A stretch of DNA of 34,121 bases from Acholeplasmatales bacterium. Lineage in GTDB: Bacteria > Bacillota_I > Bacilli_A > Acholeplasmatales > Anaeroplasmataceae. Below the pieces are notes generated by a model that searched no databases, had not been told where the DNA came from, and worked only from the letters and a program-made list of their open reading frames with translations. Positions 26,015-32,408 of this stretch are shown here, piece by piece (the first letter of the stretch is position 1; every line of letters begins with the position of its first letter). The stretch covers positions 1-34,121 of the forward strand of contig JAFSWG010000004.1 in the NCBI GenBank assembly GCA_017444645.1, written 5' to 3'. A program made the position numbers and the translations under genes.

Positions 26015-26023
26015 ACGTTTACG
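26010..26023. promoter_or_regulatory. cre-like (CcpA/LacI-family) operator overlapping the -35 box
   Basis: The 14-mer TGCAAACGTTTACG matches 12 of 14 positions of the Firmicute cre consensus TGWAANCGNTNWCA and has the central CG palindrome AAACGTTT. Its position over the -35 box predicts repression by CcpA or another LacI-type regulator. Confidence 0.55.
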
Positions 26024-26043
26024 TTATTAGGTAACATTAACAA

Positions 26044-26072
26044 AAATAAAAAGACTCATTTTACTGAGTCTT
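26044..26072 (-). terminator. Terminator of the GGDEF gene
   Basis: On the minus strand AAGACTCA (26065-26072) pairs with TGAGTCTT (26051-26058) around a 6-base loop, followed by a T-rich tail. It separates the GGDEF gene from the cyclase promoter. Confidence 0.8.
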
Positions 26073-26094
26073 AGTAATAATCGCAATGATTAAT

Positions 26095-27201
26095 CTATCT
26101 TTCTCTTATGATTAAATTATATTGCTTCTTTACTTCTTTTTTATTTTCATACATTCTTTCATCAGCTTCTTGGAAAACCTCTTTATAAGTCATTCCAGGC
26201 TTTTTAAAACAATATCCTCGCGCAACAGAATATGTAAGCTCATGATTTTCAAATTCTATTTTTGAATATCTCATTTTTTTGTCAAAATCTTCAATAATAG
26301 AACCCAAATTATCATAATCATCGCCAATTACAATTGCTACAAATTCATCTCCACCAATGTGAAATAATCTACTTGTTTTAAATATAGTTGGTAGCATATG
26401 ACCACATTCAACTATTAAATGACATCCAAATCTATGTCCATATGTATCATTTGTTGTTTTAACATTATTTACATCCATTACAACTATCGCATATTTTAAA
26501 TCTACTTTTTCTAAAGCTTTCATTAATTTATCTACTTCTTCAAAATATGCTGTTTCATTACCTAAACCTGTTAAATGATCTCTATATGATAATTTCCTTA
26601 GATAATCATTCATCTTTGCTTCACTCATTCGAATTGAATAATGTCTAAAAGCCATTATTATCACCATAATAACAAAGATAAAGAAATTCAAATAGGCGGC
26701 TGGTCCATCGAAATATCCATAATTATTGATAGCATTATAAATTATTATTGAGACAATAGCTGCTAAATTGATTATTGTAAAATAAATAGGAGATATTACT
26801 AAAATACCACTTAATACCATACTTATTGTTAACAATACAATAGGGGATGAATTATGTCGTAAATCAAGTAATGATATAGTAGTTGCCCAAATCATTATCG
26901 CTAGAGAATAAGCATGTAATAAAATACCTAGAGAAAATGATGAGGTTTTACCTTTTTTAGATAACAATAAAACAATTATTGAAACAAGGGATGAAGCTAT
27001 TAAAAATAAATATGAAACTAAATATACAATATTTGTAAATGAAAAAGAACGGAAATTACAAAAGAAATATATTAAAAAAACTAATTCAAAAATTATTACT
27101 AGGGATAACATTAAAACATATAATGTAATATATTTTTTAACAAAGCTACCCATTCTTTCCATATTTTCTTTAAATATATCAATTTTTCTTTTCTTTTCCA
27201 T
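26095..27201 (-). CDS. Membrane GGDEF protein, probable diguanylate cyclase
   Basis: A 368-residue protein. The N-terminal half has about six hydrophobic helices (first YVLMLSLVIIFELVFLIYFF, last FFIFVIMVIIMAF) with no recognisable sensor domain. The C-terminal half (about 200-365) is a GGDEF domain: DHLTGLGN near 210, a metal-binding Asp in VVMDVNNVKTTND, then the active-site GGDEF at 283-287 and a C-terminal DERMYENKK. The signature is intact, so c-di-GMP synthesis from two GTP is predicted. The RxxD product-inhibition site upstream of GGDEF is replaced (FKTS), so feedback inhibition is probably absent. AAGGGG precedes the ATG. It is a separate transcription unit ending just upstream of the cyclase operon. 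No c-di-GMP receptor or phosphodiesterase is visible in the window. Confidence 0.92.
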   Translation of the reverse strand: MEKKRKIDIFKENMERMGSFVKKYITLYVLMLSLVIIFELVFLIYFFCNFRSFSFTNIVYLVSYLFLIASSLVSIIVLLLSKKGKTSSFSLGILLHAYSLAIMIWATTISLLDLRHNSSPIVLLTISMVLSGILVISPIYFTIINLAAIVSIIIYNAINNYGYFDGPAAYLNFFIFVIMVIIMAFRHYSIRMSEAKMNDYLRKLSYRDHLTGLGNETAYFEEVDKLMKALEKVDLKYAIVVMDVNNVKTTNDTYGHRFGCHLIVECGHMLPTIFKTSRLFHIGGDEFVAIVIGDDYDNLGSIIEDFDKKMRYSKIEFENHELTYSVARGYCFKKPGMTYKEVFQEADERMYENKKEVKKQYNLIIRER

Positions 27202-27268
27202 CTTTAATACCCCTTATTTCCCAAAGGATATTTTCTCATAATTTTTTAATAAAGTAAATTACCAAACA

Positions 27269-27292
27269 ATAAAAAGCTGAAATTATCAGCTT
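27269..27292 (-). terminator. Terminator of the superoxide reductase-carbonic anhydrase unit
   Basis: On the minus strand AAGCTGA (27286-27292) pairs with TCAGCTT (27274-27280), followed by TTTTT. It lies 5 bases after the carbonic anhydrase stop codon. Confidence 0.75.
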
Positions 27293-27296
27293 CTTA

Positions 27297-27872
27297 TCAT
27301 TTGTTTATTTTTTTATAAAACTCCACATGGCCAGAATGAGTATGATACATTGCTCCAATAACCTTTAATCCATTTTTCTTTTCTTCTTTTACAATGTTTG
27401 AAGTACATATCTTTTTAACAGTATTCAATACATTTATCTTTGAAGCCTTTGTGTTATCTTTTTCATCTTTTATAGCAAATTGTATTTCTTTTATAATTGA
27501 AGAAATATAATGAGCATGTGTATCTTCAATTGCTGCATGTATCGCACCACACATGGTATGTCCCATTACTACTACTAATTTACATCCTAGATGCTCTACT
27601 GCATATTCAACTGAACCAAGTCCAAAATCAGCTACAACATTTCCAGCTAATCTAATGACAAATAAATCTCCAATACCAGTCATAAATATACTTTCAGGGA
27701 TAACTCTAGAATCCGAACATGTTACTATAACTGCATATGGATTTTGGCCATGTTTATGAGTATGTAATCTTTTTTCTAATGATATATCTCCTCTGTGATT
27801 TTTATCAGATTTTATATATTCATTATTACCTTCAATTAGCCATTCTAAAGCTTTTTTAGCTTCAATAGACAT
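27297..27872 (-). CDS. Beta-class carbonic anhydrase
   Basis: A 191-residue zinc enzyme interconverting CO2 and bicarbonate in the cytoplasm. The zinc and catalytic motif CSDSR is at 52-56 (Cys52, Asp54, Arg56), and the second motif GHTMCGA supplies His105 and Cys108. The intervening RLAGNVVADFGLGSVEYAVEHLG is typical of beta-class enzymes. Length is at the short end for the family. It starts 2 bases after the superoxide reductase stop codon and has only a weak ribosome binding site, so translational coupling is likely. It ends with TGA, which shows that TGA is a stop in this genome. Confidence 0.95.
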   Translation of the reverse strand: MSIEAKKALEWLIEGNNEYIKSDKNHRGDISLEKRLHTHKHGQNPYAVIVTCSDSRVIPESIFMTGIGDLFVIRLAGNVVADFGLGSVEYAVEHLGCKLVVVMGHTMCGAIHAAIEDTHAHYISSIIKEIQFAIKDEKDNTKASKINVLNTVKKICTSNIVKEEKKNGLKVIGAMYHTHSGHVEFYKKINK

Positions 27873-27874
27873 AA

Positions 27875-28213
27875 TTATTTACCATCCCACATACCATGTA
27901 AATTACAATAAGCATAAGCTTTCACAAATTCATCATCATATAATTTAAATACAGCAACTGGTTCTTCATTTGGTTTTAAATTCTTTCTTTGAATTCCCTT
28001 TTTAGTTTCAATTTCAATGAATTCAATATAATGGTTATCTACCATTGGATGAATTACTTCTCCAACTGTTACTGTAACTAAATCACCATCGATTTTTACA
28101 ACTGGAACATGCTTTTCAACTGCAGCATCTACACTTCTAATTTTAATTTCAGCTAATGTAGATTCTCCTTTAATTGCTTCTAAAATTGCATCATTTTCTT
28201 TATAGAATTTCAT
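27875..28213 (-). CDS. One-iron superoxide reductase (desulfoferrodoxin C-terminal type)
   Basis: About 112 residues from the ATG at 28211-28213, which follows AGGAGGA; an upstream in-frame start at 28267 has none. The protein reduces superoxide to hydrogen peroxide without releasing oxygen, a usual defence of anaerobes. All ligands of the SOR iron centre are present: Glu33 and His35 (VEKHVPV), His55 and His61 (HPMVDNHYIE), and Cys103 and His106 (YCNLHG). The N-terminal desulforedoxin cysteines are absent. The short start MKFYKENDAILEAIKG seems to be the vestige of that domain, so this is a class II or similar one-centre enzyme. The electron donor (rubredoxin or other) is not in the window. 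It leads an operon with carbonic anhydrase. Confidence 0.93.
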   Translation of the reverse strand: MKFYKENDAILEAIKGESTLAEIKIRSVDAAVEKHVPVVKIDGDLVTVTVGEVIHPMVDNHYIEFIEIETKKGIQRKNLKPNEEPVAVFKLYDDEFVKAYAYCNLHGMWDGK

Positions 28214-28257
28214 ATTAATTCCTCCTGTTAAATTTTTTATTGTCGTTCTATATTTAT

Positions 28258-28266
28258 ATTTTAGCA
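28258..28266 (-). promoter_or_regulatory. Probable extended -10 promoter of the superoxide reductase operon
   Basis: The minus strand reads TGcTAAAAT, about 45 bases before the start codon, between the preceding terminator and the ribosome binding site. The -35 region is weak. Confidence 0.4.
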
Positions 28267-28284
28267 TAGAGAAAAAACAAATTA

Positions 28285-28323
28285 AAGAAAAATAGACATC
28301 TACTCAAACGAATAGATGTCTAT
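28285..28323 (-). terminator. Terminator of the Xre regulator-DUF4349 operon
   Basis: Perfect 11-bp arms ATAGACATCTA (28292-28302) and TAGATGTCTAT (28313-28323) around a 10-base loop, with TTTTTCTTT following on the minus strand. Confidence 0.85.
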
Positions 28324-28327
28324 CATT

Positions 28328-29071
28328 TTATTCTTCTTTAGATTTTTTCTTTCTAAATACTACAAGTACTATTCCACCCGCTACTAAGAATGGTGCTGAT
28401 ATTGCCATAGTTATTCCTACAAATTTTAATACACTTAGCATTACATTACCGAAATTACTGCCAAAGTTTTCATTTCTCTTATTATAATAAATATTTACTG
28501 TTGAATAATCAATATCATTACTAATTCTATTATATTCTAGATATACTTGTTCAAGTTCATTATCTACTTGATTAATATTATCGTTAATTTGAAGCTTTTG
28601 TTCTAAAGTTAAAGATGTATTATTATCTAATTCATCTTGATATATTTTCTTTCTAGCCTCTAATCTTTCAATTTTAGCTTTATTACTATCGTAAGATGAT
28701 GTTACATCATTTGTGTATACTGATTTATTACCAATTCCAGAAATATTATCTATATAATCTAAAAACTCATTTAATTTATCTGTAGGTACTTCATATGTAT
28801 AAGATGCAGTGTTATCTGAATCACGTGAATAACTAATATAACCATTTATGCTAATTAAATAATCCTTTATATTTTTAATAGTAGTTTTAGAATCATTTCC
28901 ATCATATACATATGATACATGATAAACTACTTTTCTTCCATTTGTATCTACAACTACTGTGTTATCATCATTATAACTAGGATTTGTTGCGACAGAATTA
29001 CCACTATTACAAGATGCAAGTGGTATTAATAATATAATAAATAACAATATAAATATAATTCTTTTCTTCAT
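28328..29071 (-). CDS. DUF4349 lipoprotein with C-terminal membrane anchor
   Basis: A 247-residue envelope protein. The signal peptide MKKRIIFILLFIILLIPLAS leads to a lipobox Cys21. The DUF4349 body follows: a ferredoxin-like half (YHVSYVYDGNDSKTTIKNIKDYL, then YEVPTDKLNEFLDYI), a coiled-coil segment about residues 125-180 (IERLEARKKIYQDEL, INQVDNELEQVYLEY), then STVNIYYNK and a C-terminal helix (VGITMAISAPFLVAGGIVLVVF) with a Lys-rich cytoplasmic end. Having both a lipobox and a membrane anchor is usual in this family. The function is unknown; roles in envelope stress have been suggested for relatives. It follows the Xre gene by 9 bases with its own AGGGGG site and is probably controlled by that regulator. 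Confidence 0.88.
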   Translation of the reverse strand: MKKRIIFILLFIILLIPLASCNSGNSVATNPSYNDDNTVVVDTNGRKVVYHVSYVYDGNDSKTTIKNIKDYLISINGYISYSRDSDNTASYTYEVPTDKLNEFLDYIDNISGIGNKSVYTNDVTSSYDSNKAKIERLEARKKIYQDELDNNTSLTLEQKLQINDNINQVDNELEQVYLEYNRISNDIDYSTVNIYYNKRNENFGSNFGNVMLSVLKFVGITMAISAPFLVAGGIVLVVFRKKKSKEE

Positions 29072-29080
29072 AATATCCCC

Positions 29081-29590
29081 CTAAAAACCAAACATTGAAT
29101 ATATTTGTTCCAAATTAATATAAACAAATATACTTGCCATAAAATAAGTTATTCCAAAAATTAAAGTTAATAAATTATAATTATTTTTTTTCTTTGTCAT
29201 AGAAATAATAGAAAAAGTAATTGTTGCTAAAGTTACCATTGTAGATAATAAAGGAACAATAAACGCAATTGTAGATATACCTAAGAATATAAAAGCTAAT
29301 ATTAAAAACTTTTTATAGCTAGCTTCTAACTCTATTTTTTCTCTTTCTACATTTAAATTAGATAAATCTTCTTGTTTTATTTCTACAACAAATTTTTCTT
29401 GCCCTGTTAATACTGCAATACTTACATCATATAATTTTGATAAAGCTATTAAATTATCTAACGATGGTATTGTTTGATCACATTCCCAAAGACTTACACT
29501 TTGTCTTGAAACATTAAGTGATGACGCTACATCTTCTTGAGATAAGCTTTTATTTTTTCTTGCTTTAATTAAATATTGTCCAATCTCCAT
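29081..29590 (-). CDS. Xre-family regulator with C-terminal membrane helices
   Basis: About 169 residues from the ATG at 29588-29590, preceded by GGAGGG; an upstream in-frame start at 29617 has no such site. The N-terminal helix-turn-helix spans residues about 1-60 (MEIGQYLIKARKNKSLSQED, then VSRQSVSLWECDQTIPSLDNL), typical of the Xre/Cro family. After a charged linker there are three hydrophobic helices (FLILAFIFLGISTIAFIVPL, MVTLATITFSIISM, LLTLIFGITYFMASIFVYI). A DNA-binding domain tethered to the membrane suggests direct signal transduction from envelope to promoter. The palindrome at 29638-29649, 48 bases upstream, is a likely autoregulatory operator. Confidence 0.9.
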   Translation of the reverse strand: MEIGQYLIKARKNKSLSQEDVASSLNVSRQSVSLWECDQTIPSLDNLIALSKLYDVSIAVLTGQEKFVVEIKQEDLSNLNVEREKIELEASYKKFLILAFIFLGISTIAFIVPLLSTMVTLATITFSIISMTKKKNNYNLLTLIFGITYFMASIFVYINLEQIYSMFGF

Positions 29591-29637
29591 TTTTCTCCCT
29601 CCGTTATTTATTTTCAACTATAGTATATGAAAAAATC

Positions 29638-29676
29638 GGTTTGCAAACCACCAATTGACACTTAGAATTTTGTCAA
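29638..29676. promoter_or_regulatory. Two palindromes in the Xre/glycosyltransferase divergent intergenic region
   Basis: GGTTTGCAAACC (29638-29649) is a perfect 12-bp palindrome, and TTGACA (29655-29660) with TGTCAA (29671-29676) forms a second spaced inverted repeat. A further TTTGCAAA lies near 29684-29691. They sit in the 257-base gap between the divergent Xre and glycosyltransferase genes, about 48-90 bases before the Xre start. They are probably operator and promoter elements of the Xre operon. Confidence 0.5.
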
Positions 29677-29787
29677 GTAGCACTTTGCAAAATCAAAAAT
29701 CATCTAGATTATATCATTTTTCACTTGCTTTTTAATATGTTTTTTTATTATTTAAATGCATATTACTAGTATTAACATTCATTAATA

Positions 29788-29816
29788 TTGAATAATATTA
29801 ATTTTTCTCTTATAAT
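29788..29816 (+). promoter_or_regulatory. Promoter of the glycosyltransferase gene
   Basis: TTGAAT (29788-29793), a 17-base spacer and TATAAT (29811-29816), 31 bases before the start codon. The ribosome binding site (TAGGT) is weak. Confidence 0.7.
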
Positions 29817-29847
29817 TTAGTAGGTAATAAAAAATGTAGGTATTAAT

Positions 29848-31353
29848 ATGGATGAATTATTAAAAAAGAATTGGTTTAAATACATCTTAATATTTTTATG
29901 GACATTATTATTAGTTACATTTGTATCTAAATGCTCATTTATCTTTAGAATGAATGACTGGTATGATTCAAATTGCTATTTTACTGTTGCTTATTCTATG
30001 AAAAATGGTAATTATGTTCTATATAGAGATATATATGAACAAAAAGGGCCATATTTATATTTTATGCATATTATAGCTATTTCAATTATTCCTAATTCCT
30101 ACGTTGGAATGTATTTGATTGAATTAATATATGGTTTTATATTTTCTATATTCTCTTATAAGATATTATCTTTATATATTGAATCAGATAAAAGAAAGCT
30201 ATTATGGTTAGTTTTATTTACTACCTTCTATTATATGGCACCATCATTCGCATCAGGTGATTCAGTTGAAGAATCAGCTCTTCCATTTGAAATGATTAGC
30301 TTATATTTTGTTTTAAAGGCATATAAAACAAATAGTCATATAAAATGGTATGAAACTTCTTTAATTGGTTTATTTACTGGTTTTATTTTCCTATCAAAAT
30401 TCATTGATATTGGCCTATTTGCTGGAATAATGATAATGGTTGTTATCTTTGATTTAAAAGATAAAAAAATAAAGGAAGCATTATTACAGATTCCTTATTT
30501 CCTATTAGGATTTATAATTTCTTTAATTCCTGCTATATTATATTTTATTAATACAAATGCGATGAAAGATTTTTTAACATCATATCTCTATAATAATATC
30601 TTCTTATATTCTGGACAAGGTGCTAATATAATTCAAAAACTTACATTACCATTATTAGCCTATGTAACATCTATTGCTGGATGTTATACTATTTATATTT
30701 TAATAATTACAGCACTTGTATATGTAATTAGATATAAATTATTAAAATCTAGATTATTTATACATATGCTTGTAACATACTTAATTATGGCTTTATTAAC
30801 ATTTGGTGGCGGTGGAGTATATATTTATTATGGCTTAATATTCGTATGCTTCGGAATATTTGGTATTATTGTTTTAGATAAATATAGCTATGAATGGAAA
30901 TTAGTAGATTATATTAATAAAGTTAAATATAAATTCCTACTACTATATTTACCTATTTGCTTCTTATTAGTATTTATTGTTAACGAAGATGGTTGGTTCG
31001 CTTTTAGAACAAGAGAAACTTATCCTCAATTAAAAATGTCTGATATAATCAATGAATATAATAATGAAAATCAAACTAAAGCGACTATATTGACTTATAA
31101 TACATTAGATTATGGATTATATTATAATACTAATACTTTACCTACTTGTAAATATTTCTGTGGTTTAAATATTCCATTAAAAGAAATAAAGGAAGAGCAA
31201 AATAATCTTCTAGCAAATGGTTTAGTTACATTTGTTGGTACAATGAATGAAACATTACCTGAAGAATATTTAGATAAATACGAATTAGTATATACTGATT
31301 CTTCTTGGTTTGAATTTGCAATACACACATATTATCTATATAAATTAAAATAA
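29848..31353 (+). CDS. Polytopic membrane glycosyltransferase-like protein (GT-C/PMT-like)
   Basis: 501 residues with roughly ten hydrophobic segments, beginning FKYILIFLWTLLLVTFV (about 9-25) and a second run near 75-105. After the first helix comes an acidic/aromatic loop with NDWYDSNCYF and then EQKGPYLYFMH. This is the arrangement of the first extracytoplasmic loop of GT-C enzymes, where an Asp acts in catalysis and the sugar is carried on a polyprenyl phosphate. The C-terminal 130 residues form a soluble extracytoplasmic domain. Such proteins glycosylate surface polymers, lipids or proteins; substrate and acceptor cannot be named. It is monocistronic, with its own promoter and a strong terminator. 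A non-enzymatic membrane protein remains possible. Confidence 0.7.
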   Translation: MDELLKKNWFKYILIFLWTLLLVTFVSKCSFIFRMNDWYDSNCYFTVAYSMKNGNYVLYRDIYEQKGPYLYFMHIIAISIIPNSYVGMYLIELIYGFIFSIFSYKILSLYIESDKRKLLWLVLFTTFYYMAPSFASGDSVEESALPFEMISLYFVLKAYKTNSHIKWYETSLIGLFTGFIFLSKFIDIGLFAGIMIMVVIFDLKDKKIKEALLQIPYFLLGFIISLIPAILYFINTNAMKDFLTSYLYNNIFLYSGQGANIIQKLTLPLLAYVTSIAGCYTIYILIITALVYVIRYKLLKSRLFIHMLVTYLIMALLTFGGGGVYIYYGLIFVCFGIFGIIVLDKYSYEWKLVDYINKVKYKFLLLYLPICFLLVFIVNEDGWFAFRTRETYPQLKMSDIINEYNNENQTKATILTYNTLDYGLYYNTNTLPTCKYFCGLNIPLKEIKEEQNNLLANGLVTFVGTMNETLPEEYLDKYELVYTDSSWFEFAIHTYYLYKLK

Positions 31354-31397
31354 AGCTCTATGAAATATAGGTTAACTATATAACATAGAGCTTTTTT
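31353..31397 (+). terminator. Terminator of the glycosyltransferase gene
   Basis: AAGCTCTATG (31353-31362) and CATAGAGCTT (31384-31393) pair perfectly, with a smaller inner stem (TATAG/CTATA), followed by TTTT. The hairpin begins at the last base of the stop codon. Confidence 0.9.
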
Positions 31398-31398
31398 C

Positions 31399-31467
31399 TT
31401 ATTCTTCTAATACTTTTTTTACATATTCAATATCTAAATTTAATAATTTAGCTATCATATTGATTAT
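31399..31467 (-). pseudogene. C-terminal remnant of an Rpn-type (PD-(D/E)XK) nuclease/transposase gene
   Basis: The minus strand reads IAKLLNLDIEYVKKVLEE then a TAA stop at 31399-31401. This resembles the C-terminal helical tail (EEIAKI..LSIEEVKKIL type) of Rpn-family recombination-promoting nucleases, common in Firmicutes. Upstream the frame runs into the GC-richer repeat block at about 31470 and meets a stop near 31515, so the gene body is gone. The identification rests on about 20 residues and is tentative. Confidence 0.45.
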
Positions 31468-31469
31468 TA

Positions 31470-31530
31470 CGCGATACGAGTGCACACGATACGCTTTTTG
31501 AGAGCCACCTGTTCACAGGAATAGAGCCAC
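31470..31530. mobile_element. Repeat-rich block resembling the end of an insertion sequence
   Basis: A locally GC-richer island in very AT-rich DNA. It has two copies of CGATACG (31472-31478, 31487-31493), two copies of AGAGCCAC (31501-31508, 31523-31530) and the inverted repeat CCTGT/ACAGG (31508-31519). Multiple short terminal repeats are a hallmark of IS21-family ends, and a truncated IS21-type istB lies 2.4 kb to the right in the matching orientation. It abuts the truncated Rpn-like frame. No target duplication could be confirmed. Confidence 0.4.
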
Positions 31531-31633
31531 TTAATTAAATATATTAGCCTTCTGTAGTAAATATAGTTTATTTTCATGTTTGGACTATATAAGGGACCCA
31601 AATATTAAATTACAAAAAAGTTTAAGGAGAAAT

Positions 31634-31665
31634 AAAAAAGTATACCATTTTATCACGATATACTT
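31634..31665 (-). terminator. Terminator of the ATPase-TOPRIM cassette
   Basis: On the minus strand AAGTATA (31659-31665) pairs with TATACTT (31638-31644) around a 14-base loop and is followed by TTTTA. It lies 11 bases after the TOPRIM gene stop. The stretch 31531-31633 holds no gene that can be seen. Confidence 0.7.
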
Positions 31666-31676
31666 ATTTAGAATGA

Positions 31677-32408
31677 TCATTTATCATCTTTATTATTGTT
31701 TGGAAAAGATAAATTAATATTGGTATTTCTTTCTAAGGAATGCTTATCTTTTCTAATATATTCCCAAGTTTCGTAATAGTTACCTTTCACGACAAAACTA
31801 GATTCTGATAAGAATTTTACACATTCATCCCAATTATTATCATATTTTTCCATAAATACTTTAGCATTTGCTTTCTTTTCGTCATCATTTGTATTTAGTT
31901 TATCATAAAGTACATGATCTAGTGATGATGACATAAAATACAATTTATATGGTACTGTTGACCATATTGTCTCTGTGCCAATTAGTTTTTCTATGTTTTC
32001 ACGTTTCAATTTACGATATTTAAGAAGACTTTCTTTATTATGACATTTTATTTCATTTGTTGAATATAAAACATCTGACAAAGTATTATCTTCTATGATA
32101 TTATCATCTGAAATAAAGCATCCATCTGTATCACATATATGTATTACTTGCAAGAAGTGTTCCTTTCTCAAGAAGTTATTATCTGCATATGATTTTACTA
32201 TTTTTGTTAATTCATTTTTTATGTTAGCACTTCTTTGTTCATGAAGTGATTTATAATTATTTAAATAGTCAGTTAGTATATCACAATGCATTACTTCGAC
32301 GAATACAGTTTGTTCATCAAATAATTCATCATATAAGCTACCTAAAGCTAATTCGTCTGATGGGCCTTCAACAATAATGAATACTACCTTTTTACGCGCC
32401 ATCAACAT
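31677..32408 (-). CDS. TOPRIM-like protein, probable effector of a two-gene ATPase-TOPRIM defence system
   Basis: About 243 residues from the ATG at 32406-32408, which has AAAGG about 6-7 bases upstream; a GTG at 32411 and an ATG at 32402 are alternatives. The N-terminal strand-turn VVFIIVEGPSDELAL gives the TOPRIM glutamate (Glu14, with Asp18). Near residues 89-96 IHICDTDGC supplies the DxD pair (Asp93, Asp95). This E...DxD set is the metal-binding core of TOPRIM nucleases (OLD, DUF4435, AbiLii and RloB-like proteins). No helicase, gyrase or primase features are present. The C-terminal half (WSTVPYKLYFMSSSLDHVLY and onward) is not recognised. It overlaps the ATPase gene by 17 bases, so the two are co-translated. 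The pairing recalls AbiL and PARIS (AriA/AriB), in which the ATPase senses phage and the TOPRIM partner is the toxic effector. Assignment to either is not made. It ends with TGA. Confidence 0.72.
   Translation of the reverse strand: MLMARKKVVFIIVEGPSDELALGSLYDELFDEQTVFVEVMHCDILTDYLNNYKSLHEQRSANIKNELTKIVKSYADNNFLRKEHFLQVIHICDTDGCFISDDNIIEDNTLSDVLYSTNEIKCHNKESLLKYRKLKRENIEKLIGTETIWSTVPYKLYFMSSSLDHVLYDKLNTNDDEKKANAKVFMEKYDNNWDECVKFLSESSFVVKGNYYETWEYIRKDKHSLERNTNINLSFPNNNKDDK

Noticed and set aside
27297-27299. Possible Mycoplasma-type genetic code (TGA = Trp), given the low GC
   Set aside because: TGA ends the carbonic anhydrase and TOPRIM genes and Trp is encoded by TGG throughout.
29638-29661. 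GGTTTGCAAACC followed by T residues on the minus strand, considered as a terminator
   Set aside because: The palindrome has no room for a loop beyond a 4-bp stem, and it lies upstream of the Xre gene with no gene ending there. An operator is more likely.
31470-31600. Considered as a tRNA, riboswitch or other structured RNA because of its higher GC content
   Set aside because: No cloverleaf, known riboswitch core or long stem can be built. Short direct repeats dominate instead.
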